Assembly: GCA_021234535.1 (NCBI GenBank)
Contig: CM037836.1
Location: 16,041,111 to 16,105,110, forward strand
DNA: 64,000 nucleotides
Reading direction: 5' to 3'
From: Stichopus chloronotus
Taxonomy: Eukaryota; Echinodermata; Holothuroidea; Aspidochirotida; Stichopodidae
The notes under the pieces were generated by a model, which saw nothing but the letters and a program-made list of their open reading frames with translations, was not told the DNA's origin and searched no databases. The translations under genes and the position numbers were made by a program. This document shows, piece by piece, positions 48,341 through 63,300 of this stretch. Position 1 is the stretch's first letter. Every line of letters starts with the position of its first letter.

Positions 48341-51300
48341 TCATCGTCGGTAGGGGTGATACTGTTGGGTGTTACCCATCCTCTGCTGGCCGTAATTTCC
48401 AGACATGGGTCCCCCGCTGCCGTACATGTCTTGCCCTCCTCCTCCTCCTCCTGGGCCACCTCCATAGCCTCCGCCAGCTCCACCGCCGCCACCACCACCA
48501 TAGCCTCCGCCGCCCATGTCACCACCATAGCCACCTGGTCAAGAGAGAGGAGGGGATAGAATTTCTGTCAACTTTACATTCCTATCCATAAAAGTGAATT
48601 TGACTAAGGTAGCAACGTCATTTACAAGGAGACGTCACGAGCAGGCAGTCTTGCATCAGGTACACATAAATGAATAAAAAAATGGTGTGTTTGTACTTTT
48701 AAGCATCACTGCTAGTGTACAGGGATTTCTACGGGTGGTCACTTGGTAGGAAACACGATAAAAGGCACTAGGGGGGTCTACTAGGAATGAATGCACTTGC
48801 TGGATATTCCTTATGAATGCACTTGCTGGATATTCCTCCTGTGTACAATACTTGAACCAACACAGACACACATAATCAAGATTATTATCCTAAAAAAAAA
48901 AATGCAAAATGATAATATTTAGCTATGAACTTTAAGGCAACTTTGAAGATGCTCAAAATCAAGAGATAGGAAATTTGGTGGAATCTGAGGGCAAAAGTCA
49001 GGCAATTTCCATGTCTGCAAACAAACCTACGATAGATACACGGACGAGCGTGGATTAATCGCTACTGGTTGAGCTTTTACATTCTGACCAGCACAATTTT
49101 AGGCTGGGGTACCAGAAAAACCCGAAGATCAACACGAGAAAGGGTACTGAGGGAAGCACTTCTTTCTCCTTTTTGCATCTAAAATCTCAGGCATCTGCTG
49201 CTCTTTCATGAAGGAAGTCATTAATGCTCTTTAATTTTAAACATCACAATCATCTAAAATTCTTCATTCTTCTGAAGCAGTGAAGAGGAAAACAAAATGC
49301 TAACTTTTAGCAACTAGGATAACACAGCCTTCTGAATCAACTTTCACTGGGGAGAAGTGCAAAGTGCGCAGATTGGACGTCATATTTTGGTTTTCATAAA
49401 AGCAACTACTATTGTTGGTAAGATTTTATAAGAGGACAGCTCACAGACAGCTAGTGGACAGGTGAACATACTTTTAAACAACGACTGGACAAACAGGAAA
49501 AGCATTCCAAATAAATTTGAGGCACAGTTCGAGCAAGACATTTGTCGGTAGGCATGATGGAGATCACCCTACCACATTTTACTAGTCAGGGGGGATGTGT
49601 TTCCAAACAGGATGCTTGGCAGAGCAGGTTAAGACAGTAATTTCAAGGCAAACAAAAGACTAAAATTGTGATAAGAAAGTAACAAACATGAAATGAAATT
49701 TCAGAGCCATGAGCAGATTCAGGAAAGTTAAATGAAGATATCAAACATCAGTAGAATGAATTCAATCTGTCCAGAATTGCTTAATAATGAACTCATGACA
49801 ATATACTAGGTCCATGGTCTGGGGGGGGGGGGGACATGGGATGAAGCCCCTATAAATTTCTTTAAATAAAAAAAATGTGCTAGTGGAGCCATCCCCCTTT
49901 TTTCCATTTTGGCACACCCTTGGAATCTAACCCTTAGAAAGGGTCTGTGATACCATATTTCGTTGCAAAATTAAAGTTTGAGATACTGACATCTCAAAAA
50001 TGTTTGGGCATCTGAAATTTTCAACTGTGTCCTACTCCTGAACACCCCTGAGGCAGTGGAAAGTTATTCAATTCCAAAGAGTTCAAATGACCTATCAGCT
50101 TGCCTCATGGATTCAATTGGGAGGTGTTAGCGGAACGTCACACAAAATGTGCCATGAGTGCAGAACAGTGTAAAAAATAAATGGATGCCAATAGAAAGGA
50201 GGTTACTTTTGATGGAACCAAACATTTAAAAACTTCACATGAGGGAAAAAGGTCAACTGGAGGGTTGATTCAGCCGAAACTATCTGAGTCAAAACGAGAA
50301 GTTATTCATTTCTAATAATTCACTTCTTTTGTTCTCTATTTTGAGACAGAAGAGGGGGTGGCACAAAACGTTTAAAATATTACGAGGCATTTACCTCTGC
50401 ATATATTAACATCAATCTCATACAAGGGGAAGAAAGACAAAGGGAAAATACCATAGGACACCTCCCTAAATTACAGTCACCAGGAATATCAGACACAATG
50501 TCAGCTAACACAATTGGTTTGAAAAAGGATTTTAAATTACTTCTAGAAGAGTGTTTTGGAGGCATTGTTCAGAATTACGTTCCAAACAACTGGGAAGCAA
50601 AGTGATGACAAGCCCAGGGCATTAAATTAAAGTGGCAGTACTTGTTCCCTTTCAGTTATGTTGTCAAATTAAAGGTAAAGTAATCAAGAGTTTCAAGACC
50701 TTATAGACATGCATTCATTTCATTATAGACTGCAGCCAATCAGCCTCGAGACAACGTATTAATTTTTGACAGGAAACAGGTCAGTGCTTTTGATGGTGTC
50801 ATATCAAAGATGTCAATCTGTCACCAGATGATCACCTTCTGATGTAGAGGTGACTTCAGCTTTTTCAATCGTTTTTCAGTACTTCTTGATGCATCTGATC
50901 GAGGCAATAAGTAGCGGTACTGTCAGATACACAGGGTCAACAAGTCAAAATGCAGCTTTCAGGAATTACTTTGAAAAGTGCAACACTGATGCTTCTGCTA
51001 ATGTTCTTTTTGTGCACTAGAAGGAACTATGACGAAATGAATTTCTGCATCTAGTGAATAACATGGCAACAAGGGGGAAAAAAAAACAGAAAACAGGAGT
51101 GCAAAGTAATGCTGCATTGTATCCAGCTTGTGCTAACTTTAATCTCTGCCAGTGAGCCATTCCGATGAGCTCAGAAGTTGTGATTAGGTGTCGTGGAGTG
51201 CTTTCTGAAGGTCAAACTACCTAAATGTCACGGCATCAACTGTTTCCCACGATCACCACGTTCACAAGCTGACCGAAACATGGTATAGGACACGAGGGAA

Positions 51301-54300
51301 CATATTAGACAGCCTAGTGATCGTGACATTTCAACTAAAACGAAAATAATGAATTCTTGACCTTCACCACCAGAAACTGCAGAGGAAGACAATGCAGCAT
51401 TAGGGAGACTAAGACACCAAATGATATGGGTTAACGGTAAATGAGGTGTTGCGACGATGACATCATTACCATCATAATCATCACCAGCAAAGTAACCGAG
51501 GCATTCTCCTTCCACCAATGACGCCAAACATCTCCGCTTTAAATGTATGGTACAGTTTAAGAGCTCACTAGCTTCACAGCAACACACTTTCACACAACCT
51601 AGGAGAGAAACATGCACTCCATGCAATATTTTGTGAGCTACTTTGACATGAAAAGTCGAAGTTACGACCACCGTTTTAAAGTTCCAGTGGTTACGGATAT
51701 GACTGCATGTTGTCCCAGGGTGGTGAGTTCAGATGCACTTTATCAAGCACATCTACTCATAATGAACGATATACATTGGCAGCCGAAAAATGACTTGCAG
51801 CGGTGACGATAGCATGAAGAAGTTTAAGGGGTAGCCATGGCAACTGAAATGCCTGAAATTTGTGACATTAGCAGATTATGTGATGATAACCCTTGCCTTT
51901 GAAACAACCGGCTTTAACGATCGAGTACAAATTTCATTACAGAATAAAGCAAACAACTAGGAAATCTGGTAATGACTGCAGTTGCTTTGTAAACAGCACA
52001 AGTGAAGTGCACTCATGGTGCAATCATGTAGAGTATTAAAGGAATTCTCCACCAACAAAAACTTACTGTAGTATACAGAACATTTTACCATTCTACAAGT
52101 TTAACATAACAATTAGCCATTGCAAGCTTCATAAGATGTGAAATAGCGCATTCAAGTTGGTCTTCAATTTGGGCCTGAAAAAGTATGATGAAGAACCGAC
52201 CTCAATGCTGTTTCCCATTTTGTACTCTTCGTGTTCCTGGCAAGGTCTTGCAATGCAAAAATCTCTTTAGTTAAGCGATTATGAAACCCTCATGACTGTC
52301 TACAATCAGTAAAATACTTCTTGCATGTGAAACCAGGGGAGCTGTTATTGAAGTCGGCAGAAAATTTAATAGCTGCTAATACTTTAAGACCCCCAAATTA
52401 CAGTGAAGATAAGCTGCTTAAATGCCACAAAGGCACTTCCATCCTTTCATTAGTCTGAGTGCAATATCATTTACAGTGCAACGTAATAGAAGTCAACTAA
52501 TTTTTAAACAATTAGCCGCCACAGAACGATGCTTTGAAACATAGGTCTATGCCGCTCCCTGGTGAAACTAATCTTTTATCACCAACTAAGACATCAGAAC
52601 AGTACTGCAACCCACTGTGTGAGATAAAGATCAACAGCAATGTTCAACTCAGATTTGTCAGTACTACATCACAGCAGACCCATTTCTAGCAACAGGCTTG
52701 TACTTATACCAAAATAAGTAATTCTCCTAATTTTGTGCGATATTTCCTGAAAATAAGAATGACTTGCAAACAAAAATGTTTGGATCTTATTGAGAGACAG
52801 TAGAGGCGATGGTGGAGAATTCCTTCAAGAGTAATGATGCTGATCACAAAATCACATTTTCTAGAGGACATTTTTTTTTAAATGTTTGAAAGAATTTTGA
52901 ATGTGTGTTGTTCTTTAGACGACCAGATGAAGGTGCCTCAAACTTTATCACTATCTGATTTTGTGTCATGCATTTTCATTTCCATCTGGCTTCTCTTTTT
53001 ATTCCTCTGACCCTGTTCCATTTCTTCCCCCCTACCTTCTGCTGGCCTCCCCTAGCTCTACTCCATTCAGAACTAAGAAGAAGAAAAATGCAGCCTCAAA
53101 CAAATTATGTGACCTGATTCAATAAATCCTTCAAACTTAGCAGCTTGGCTTGCTCTTAGCGTTGGCTAGAGCTATCCAACCAGGGTTTGATAGGCTTCTA
53201 CTGCTGTCTACTGTATCAGAGTGATTTATTCCAGGCCCCTTGCCAACCTAAATACTTACCTATTTGCTGTTCCACATTTGTCACTGCCATGTATGACACC
53301 CATTATCATTAACAAAACACCGTTCAGTTACTGACAGATCCCAGAGGAACAGAAACATGGAATAACAGATTGAATTGGATGTTAGAAACCCACACTGGAC
53401 ACAGCAGTAATGTAACAAAAGATGAAAACCATGCTCCAAAAAGACACTAATCTAACACCACTTATCACAATGGGAATAGAGTTAGGGAAGAGGAAAGCTG
53501 GATGGGGGGAGGGGAAGAGGGTGGTGGAGAGGTATGAAGAAATAAACATCCACGTACCAAGTTAACATCATGCCTGTTAAAGATAAAGCCTACAAACCTC
53601 TTGGTTTTAACCAACCCCCAACAAATCTATCACCTCATCATCCCTCACCTATTCTTCCTATTCTTTCCACTCTGCAGGGTCCACTCCAGGACTTACTCAT
53701 CTTAAAAGATCACTTTAGGTGACTGCAGATCACAAATTTAGTTTTAAATCTTTGATACGAAGTGCAGGAAATTCCAGTTCTAGTGATCTGTCTGGGTTTC
53801 CAGGTAATAAACTTATGTCAAGAGGGGACTGACCAGCCTATTCTTGTTTTATGATTCCCTGAAGAGAAGGCGAATTGAAAGTGAGCGCAATGGTTGGTTA
53901 TATGTTTCTATAGAAAATTTGCCTGAGCAGTTTTGTGTTATTTTATGCATCCTACCGACAAGAGGAAGAAAAGCTATTTGAAGAATTTAAGCCTTTGAAA
54001 TAAAACAAAGTTATAAAAACAAAAAAAAAGTGTTTTTTTTTTTTTTCAGCTTCCAGCCATGCAATGAACATTTTAGCAGGTAAACAGATGGGTTTACTTT
54101 GTTCTCCATGAAAAGTAAGATATACCTCAATCAAGCACACATACATACAAACAGACACACACCAACAAAATACCTGAGAGGATGAGTATCTCCCCATTCT
54201 CTCAGGTTCACTTGGTTTTACAACATCACACCACAGTGATACTACACGACACTCTAATGTAAGCCCTCATTACCATGTGGGGGCATAACCCCAGGTCCGG

Positions 54301-57300
54301 GACCAACGCCGAAGTTTCCTCTTTGTGGCCCATATCGCGACGCCTCATGATGGTAGCCACCCATTGGCCCTGTTGCGGAAAGATGGACCCCAAAGACACA
54401 GAGGTGATCCAGCCTTAACATTCATGATCTTAACGGTTAGTTCTTATCGATGAAAAAGATGTAATTTATAAAGCAACTTCACCCGTCAGGGAGTTCAACA
54501 AAGAGAGCCCCCAGGATTGACCATCACAACAAATTCACGGTTTCAATGTCTCAATTGATACTCATTATTGAAGGTTTTACCTACGAATACCAAAAGGTAG
54601 GCCTACATATGACGAAGCATCATTAACAATTGTTCAGATGTAAGATTATGCATGTATGATGCAACATACAATGCATGTGTGTAATTCACAAAGTGATCAT
54701 GTGGCAAAAAAAAATTGTTATTTTCTTGGATGGGTTTCAGCTAGATAACATTACTTCTCCTTTTTGACTTAAGGAAAGTAAAGAAATAAAAAAAAAAAGA
54801 ACAATTTGTGAGCATAAAGTTTTCAGCTCACCTCCATAGTTGCTGCCTCCGCCGCCTCCTCCGCTGTTATTACCACTGTAGGGATCTCCGCCTTGACTGT
54901 TGTTGTAACCACCACCGTAACCGCCACCATAGCTCTGGTTACCACCGCCTGAAAAGGTGAAAATGGAGACAACAATTGTCTAGACAACAATTTCTAGGCT
55001 AGTACGACAGTCGCTACCAACTGTGAACACATTTGGCCAAAATTTAAAGGGAGTTAAGGAAAGGAAAAAAAAAGAACCTTGTAAGGAAAATGGTCACTGA
55101 TCCTGCTTGTGAGTTTAATACTGCATTGAAGCATTTCACTTAAGTGATTCTAGTTTTTGTCTGGTTCTTGTCTGGCTTTTGATTAGGTATTAAGAAGTGT
55201 CTACACTTAAACGGACACTGCAACAAATCAAATACCTCATAGCAATAATGATGGTGATTAGAGGAAAATGTTGTGAAAGGATGCTGAGGCAAACTGTGCT
55301 AATACGTATAATTTGCTTCTCGTACTTTACGTTGAGACACCGTTTGGTATCACGACTATTACGACTGTGGAATGCAAGGTTCCTCTGGTCACCGGAATGA
55401 AACAACCTGACAAATATGTCTCAAGGATGCACAGAACATATTGAACGAGAAATGAAGAACTATGAATGTTATCAGTCATCTGGTAGAAGGCAGCTGATTT
55501 GAAAGGGGGTTGCAATGAAAATTATGCAGCAAAGATGACTGAACATATCAGTTTGGTGCTAGTATGAAACTGGAAAACAAAACAAAGGTAACTGAAGAAA
55601 TGTTCCATCAGCATCAGTTGAGTTTCGTGAAACAACCAAGAACAAAATTCTCTGTGATTCAATTACGCAGATATTTATGACAAAAGTTTTCAACTTTGAT
55701 GTGATTAAAGAGGAATGAAGGTGACTATTCAGAAGGAAGGTGGTCACCTGTTCTGATGCCCTAATTTTTGAGGAAATGACTCATTATTCCAAAAGGAGGT
55801 CTTGGAGGAAACGATAGACAAGCTTTCTCCTGCTCTATGCTTTTGGTTACGTGAGGAGGTCTTGATGTGGATAGGTCTCTACCTTGACTAACTTGGTTGT
55901 GAACAGACAACCATACTGGACACATCCTGCTGAGTATTAACAACTTGAGTCAAAACAAACTTTGGAGTAGAAGCTTCCATGAGCTAACGGCAATATCCCT
56001 GTTAGCTTCAAGTGCACTCCATCTGGAATGTTACCACTTAAGCAATTTTGTGAACGGAAGCAGGGATACAAAAGTCACTACCACTCATAGTTCGTGTTTC
56101 CCCCCTTCCGTACGTTACTTGCCTACCAGTCCACATTTTGCAGTTTTGCAGTGACTCCATGAGCTGTTTCAAGTTGCGAACAAGCTTAAACACGTAAAAA
56201 CAAAAGCTGCTGTGATAAAGAACACGACAAACAAACAAAAGAACTGCATGATAGGACACAACAATGAAGACAAAGTAAACGCCTTTTGTGTTATCTATAA
56301 TAAAGACCAAAAGTGAAAACATCTGGTCGAGTAACTGAAGTATGGTGTAGTTGTAAATATGACAAGCCATTCAAATTGAGCGTTTCAGAAATCTGATACC
56401 GTCAAACTTTAAAAAAGTGATGGAATTCAGAATTCCAGGTAAGATAAGGAAATTGCTCTAGCAGTCACTTGAAGAGTGGAAGTTCATTTCTCTTCCACTG
56501 ACCAACTGCAAAGCTCAATGCTCTGACTTCGACCACCAAATTTCACCAGAAAAAAGTGAGTGGATTCTGTCCAATCACCATTTTGACATACCCCTCTTTC
56601 CCCCCACATCTTTTCTCGCCAATGTTAAACAACTGTCAAAAGATAAAAAAAAATGTTTCATTCTTCAGGTGTGTGCAGCTAAGGTTGCATTGACACAATT
56701 CCCTTTCTGTTGTACATTACATCAGTAACGTTGCCAGTATGTGATGTTCTCTTTGTTTTCTGGTTCCTGTGGGTCATGAACTTAACTCTAACCAATAAAA
56801 TGTCTGCAGGAAAACAGATGCAAAGTGAATAATACCACAACAACACACCACTTCAAAGTGCAAATAGAATTCAGCTGATACCAGAAAAATCTTCATCAAT
56901 TTTCTTCTACTTCACAACTGGGCATACTTTAACGGTAGTTTGTCACAACACTGAAACCTTTTGATATACACTTACAAAGCCTTCTAAAGCCTTGAAGTGG
57001 GGAAAGAGAATGACCATGATCTTAGCCTTGCATCTTTTCATCTAGGTACGAGCAGTGGGGGGCCAGTCCTTGCAGAGCAGTTGTGATGAATACATAGCCT
57101 GGAAGGGTTGTGTATTTAGCCTACTTCACCTCAAACTTGAAAAGATTTCCCCCCAAAAAAGGAAACAGCAACAGGAATACCAATCAGGCTCAGATAAATA
57201 TTTAATCTTTGCACTCGCCCCTTCAAGGACATTTGGTACTTTTGCAGCTTGTCCAAATGCGACTGAACAAATGCAGTTGATTGATTTGCAGGTGGGAAGC

Positions 57301-60300
57301 CACAATGAACAAGAGACTGAAACCCTAATATGAATGCAAGTCTCTTGGATTTTCAAAATGGCATTCATGCATTTTACAGTTGAAATTAGTCTGTTCAACT
57401 GGATTGAAAGTTACAGGGGTGTGTGTTGCACAATAGCGAAGATTAGCTATTAATTTTTTTTATCTCAAATCATTTATCTGGTTAAACACCAATCTCTTTG
57501 AAAATGCTGTTCTCCCCCCCAATAATCTGGTTACCCAGGGTGAAAGAACAGGTGATTTATCGGAGCCTGATATCAATCAATGTAAAATGAAGGCAAGATA
57601 CCTTTATCTCAGTCCTGTGTCTCTACTCTGAGGGAAGGCATCCCCTCCTCCAGAACTCTGTCCTGTTGTATTTAAAAATGGCCACACCCCAGGTTGGATA
57701 CAAAGAGAAAATGTTATCCCAGTATTGAGAATCAAGCGGCGAAAGACAGCTTTCACAATATACAGTTAGGTTCTATGGAGCGTGAATGGCTCTGGGAAAA
57801 ATTGGCTAACTGTTTAAAAACCAGCCACGGATGGACTTGAAAAAAAAAAGGCACTCTTGGAAATACAAAAGGTATCTTCCTCCAAACTGAAACACTTGTA
57901 GCAAAATATTAGGAGCAAAAACAACATCCTTATCAAAAGGACTGCTGTAGACATTTAATAACAATTCATAATGCAATAGTTGAAATACGTGTCCTGTTTA
58001 AACTGTGCTCTGATCCTGATTGAGGGGAGACAATTCTTGGCTTTTTCTCAAAAGTTATTACGGTGTTTGTATTAACTATCTCAAAGCCAACCCACCCACT
58101 CGGTGTCAAGTACGTGTAACGATGGACAGCTTGCTTGTTTTGTCTTATTTCTCCTCTCAACCTTCCCCCAAAACCCTACCCCCAAACCATATTGATTGCT
58201 ATGACACTCTTCCTCCAACATGACACAAATCTGCCAAAATGACTCAGACATTACCGAACAAATGGTTGATTGCATCAGCTGAAAGTGGCTACTAAACACA
58301 CCCCCCCCCCCTTTAAATGACTGTCTTGATCATGTGTAGCATGTGGGCTGTAGAGACATTTAAACAAAGTGACTTACCATAGCCACCTGGGCCATACTGA
58401 TTGTTATATCCCCCTCCTCCTTGGCCGCCGCCTCCTCCTCCGTATCCACCACCATTCTGTGCGCCACCGTAGCCACCTTGGTATCCACCTTGGTTGCCAG
58501 ATCCTCGATGTGGACCACCTCCGTAGCCTCCGCCGCCTCCTCCGAAGCCACCTGGGTTGCCATAACCACCCTGGTTACCAAAGCCTCCCTGGTTGCCAAA
58601 GTTGCCAGGGCCTCCAAAGTTGCCTGCGGGTGAATAAAAAAGGTTGCGTTGTGTAATTACTTACTTTGAGTGTAGGTTATGCCACAAGAAACTTCGTGGG
58701 GTAAAATGGTCAAATCCATCATTACTATAGGGATCTTGCACTTTCATGGGAACCAATTTCATGACTTCAGCAAGACCCACGAATTTCCATGACCTTCCTC
58801 TTGACTATCTTACATACAATTTTCGAACGCAGCAGCAAAAGCCAAAGCAACATGGGGTGAAGAGAAAATTTTGACATAACTATTGAGAACACGTTTTGAT
58901 TTTACGAGTAAGAAAGGAGGAATGTTACTTTGTGAAAAATTCCACTCCTTCTCCAGGACTCCACACAATTTCTCGTTATTTAAAACTTTTCCACACCTTC
59001 AAATAATTAAAATAAATAACTTTTTCAATATTTCTATGACTTTTCCAGGTTCTCGACCACCACAGGAACCCTATCATTTATCTTGTTCCACACGTTTAGG
59101 GCTCTTGCTATCTCTTCAAAGTGTTTATCATTCTGTTGAAGGTCACATTTCTTCTCTTCTTCCCTGTTCTTTTTCATGACACTGGTACCTGATGCAGTCC
59201 ATCGACATCACCGCATTTCCATTTTGAAACAAATGACCGGCACATCATCCAAAAAAACGATCTGCAAACTCACCCATCTGTTGCGGTGGTCCACCCCATC
59301 CTGGGCCGCCTCCACCTGTCGCAAGGGAAGACAGAGTGGTCTCATATGAAAAACATCACTTGCTGTATAATGTGATTACATAGACTCATTGTATCATCGT
59401 AAGAAATTCTCCACCAGCTCTTCTCTTGTCTTTTAAAAAAATGTAAACATTTTTTTCTTCTTAAGAAATTCACTGTTCTTATTTTCAGGAAATAGCCTGC
59501 AAAATGAATGGGTCATAGCGACCAGTTGTAATTTGTCATTACCGATATCCTACTTTGTCCATTGCTGCTGGAATATTGCATGGGTTTCATCACAATTCTA
59601 ATTTAGTACTTGGAAATGAAATCTTAGTTTCACAAAAAAAGAAAAAAATATTCTACTGAATTAACATATTCGTGAGGTCTTCACAAAACACTGAGTAGGA
59701 GAGCTTTTGGGTCTTAAGACCTTTGCTGGGAATGCGAAAAGTGCAAAGAGGGCAAACAACATTTGTCCACTCTACATCACACAGAGCCATCTGGGAGTGG
59801 CTGACAAATTCTCAGACTCGTTATGAACCCCCAACCTTCAAAGAAGTATTTTATAATCCAGGGTCGACCTTCCACAGGCAAAATCATTGCTTAACTGATA
59901 GAGCAGTACAAAATGTCACATACTATGTGAGGTTTACTTGTTGGTGGAAAATTCCTTGTAGGAAAATACAAAAGTAGTGACTCAATATGATAAACCAATG
60001 TCGCCGACATAAATACATTTTCAGGTCATATGTATGGATTCAAAGGCATCTTCTGGTCCGTGCTGCTATACTTTAGACAACCTGTAGTGTTGTTAGATAA
60101 AAACCAGTGCTGTTTACTACCAACAGCATTTTTTGGAACATTTCCCCTTTCCTTCAGAAGTAAAAACCTTTATGGGCCGATAATATCCTGCCAAAGTTCC
60201 ATTTGCCAGTTGAGATGTATGTCACAATGTAACCTTCTGGTGTCCAGGGGTGAGGAATTGTGCACAAGGATAGAAGATAAAAACAGCTAGAACTGCATAT

Positions 60301-63300
60301 TCATGAGCATGCAGCAATTTGTGTCATGGAACAAAATGGCGGTGTGTCAACACTGAGGACGTTTGCACAATTAAAATTCATTTATTGTAAAGGCAATTTG
60401 AAATCAGAGTAACAAAGCTAGTCTCTCAACCCTTTTCGTGTACATGGATACAACAGAAAATGATAGGGTCTGTACTTTCGTGATTAAGTTTTTGTTGTTC
60501 TCACGAAAAAAAACTTAACGCTGGATGACAAAGCAATGGCTGCATGTTCATAAGCATGCAGCAATAAGTGCAAAAGGACAAAATGGCAGTGTGTTCATAC
60601 TGAGGACATTTGCACAACTAAAATCCATTTCTTGTAAGGTAATTTGAAACCAGAGTGGTAATTCTAGGGTGACTCAACACTTGTGCAAGTGGCTACAACA
60701 GAAAATAATAGGATTTGTAACTTTTTTGGTTGTTTTCGTGAAGGAAACTTAATGCTGGATAACAAAGCAACTGCTGTTTAGTCATAAGCATGCAGCAGTG
60801 TAATAAACAAAATAGTGGTGTATCAGTGTCTAGGATGTTTGCAAACATGTTGTTTGAAAAGGATGTTTAAAACTCATTTAATGTGAAGGGATTTAAAAAG
60901 AAAAAAAAAAGAAATATGTAACAAGGCATCTAGTTGCAAGGTATCCTGTTAGGACAAAATCCTGCACACATCTCCAGACAGATTTTCACCTACTTACATA
61001 AATCCCTCCACAATTTCTCCCAACTAAGAAATGCCCCATGAACAAGAACAGAAATGATAAATTTTGTAGCTACAACATCAAACGTTGTACCAGTACAAAA
61101 CTACTTTAAGATGGAGTTAAAAGGATGAGTGATGAAATTATGCCTGCAGACTTCTTCCTCTTCAAAAAGAATTTTTTTATATATATTTGATACAAAAATG
61201 TGATATTAACTGCCCTTAACCCACCAGATGGCAATAATTATTGACATGACGTCTCTCTATTCCGTAAAAAAAAAAGCAGTAACCAAGTCAATTTCCAAAG
61301 ATCTTATCTTTAACTCTTATGTTAAAATTACACTTCTTGTGCAAAAGTTGCAGTCGTACACACGTAGCAAATAAATAACAGTCTAGTGTAGCCTACTGTG
61401 TCATGGTGAAGTTTTGACACAGAGAATATTTCCAAATTCAAAATAACACAAACCTTGCATGTATCCTCCATACGGTCCACCTGGACCACCGCCTGGTCCA
61501 CCGCCCTGCCAGTTGCCTCCACCGCCACCAAAGTCACCACCGTAAGGGCCGCCACCATCCTTCATGCCAGACTTTTGTTTACGTGCAGGTTTGCACTCCA
61601 CCTACGCGAACAGTGGAGTAGGATGCAAGTTACTTAGGGCCAATTATTAAGCATTTAAACTAGGGAGTCATGGTAAATGTGACCTTTCAACTATATCATG
61701 ACAGGATCAAAACTAGTTTTCCATGAATTTGGCAAAAAAAAAAACAAAAACGTACTTCCATCCACACATTCTTGACCGTTGCCATTCTTCGCAACACAAG
61801 ATTTCTTGGAGAGATTTGGCAAACATTGAGTTACTGTCAATGTTGTTGAACAGGTTTAATTATCTTTTGCCACACCAGACCACTAATGCAGAATGACCCT
61901 CTTTCACTCTGTACAGAGATAACCTAATATGTCACTGACTGGAAAACACATTTGACCTCTGGGAGTGACTTTGTAGCATATAGCTTTGCATTCATGGCAA
62001 CAGCACTATAGGGAAGTTTCTAACAGGGAAAGTTTCTGATAATCTTTGTGCTTACACTCAATATGACATACACTCCAAGCTCCATTCTTCAGCCACTGTG
62101 TTTACGAGGTTGCCAGAGTTCGGCCTCCGTTGAGGCGCTGTTTTGGAAATCAAATGATTTGGAGCAAAGACAATGCGGACCTTGTGCTCAGCATGGTACA
62201 GTGTGAGAACTGTTCCAAATTGAATTTTTGAGATGCTGAGTTGACAAACTCATCAGCTTGATATCTTACTGACGCCAACATGGACCTAGACCTAGAGAGA
62301 AAACAACATGTTTCCTTTAAACATGTGGTCCATCAAAAATCCATTGAGATCTGACTAAGCTTGCATTCCTGAAATACTGTGCTTACAAGGGTTTCAAAGT
62401 TTGACCTCTGCTGAACTCACACCACCTTTGCCTTTCAAACACAAAGTATTCCAGCTATGTGTTACATCAGCAGTGTAAGCTTGCATTTTTTGAGATTTTG
62501 TGTTTGCAAGGTTTTCAAAGTTGAAAATCTGCTAACCTCAGTTGACCACTGACCTCCACCAAAAACAACAAGGATTTTGTCCACCATATGTTTGATACAC
62601 TAAGAGATCAGTCTAAGCCTGTATTCTTGAGGTACTATGTTTACAAGGGTTTCATATTTTGACCTCTGCTGACCTTTCACACCTACCATAAAGAATAGGA
62701 TTCTTCAACTCAATGTGGCACATATACATACCAAGTACAACATCAGTCCAGGCTCCTGTTCTTGAGATAACTTCTTACAAGCACAGCATCAAAAACACAC
62801 ATCCATGTACAACACACACAGACATACAATCACACAAACACACACATCACTTATATACAAATACACACATGACATCATGTTAACATAGGTTAGAATTTTC
62901 ATCCAAACCAAAAAGTAGAAAATCCAAACCATCACAGTGATGCCAACAAAGACCATCGATAGAACATATCTCTAGCAATGACTCAAATCACTTTATTCTT
63001 GATATTTTCACACATGTCATTTGGCAATGACATGTGTGAAGCCAGTAGTATCGATTTTGATCAGACCAAACAATTTCATAAGTGGTAAGCAACGATTTGA
63101 ATTGACCAAACATTTCAGGATACACCAAACAAAAAGGGATGTTTCCCAAATGTTTCAAACATCTTGCTTCAAAAGCTTTCACTTTTTGTGGAGTCTTCTC
63201 ACTGATAATTTACCACATCCACGATTTTGCCCTTGCTCATTCTTCTTGTGTTATGTTCAGTTAGTAAAAGGGACTCATAAAGACAAGTATTAGTTTGGAA

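Noticed and set aside
48265..48591. Ala/Val-, His- and Ser-rich frames across the Gly-rich exons at 48.3-48.6 and 58.4-58.6 kb
   Set aside because: GGN-type repeats stay open in several frames. Only the minus-strand glycine frame joins correctly at splice sites.
51228..51671. 147-codon minus-strand frame in the hnRNP intron
   Set aside because: No family similarity, no domain, no exon-like flanks; treated as a chance frame.
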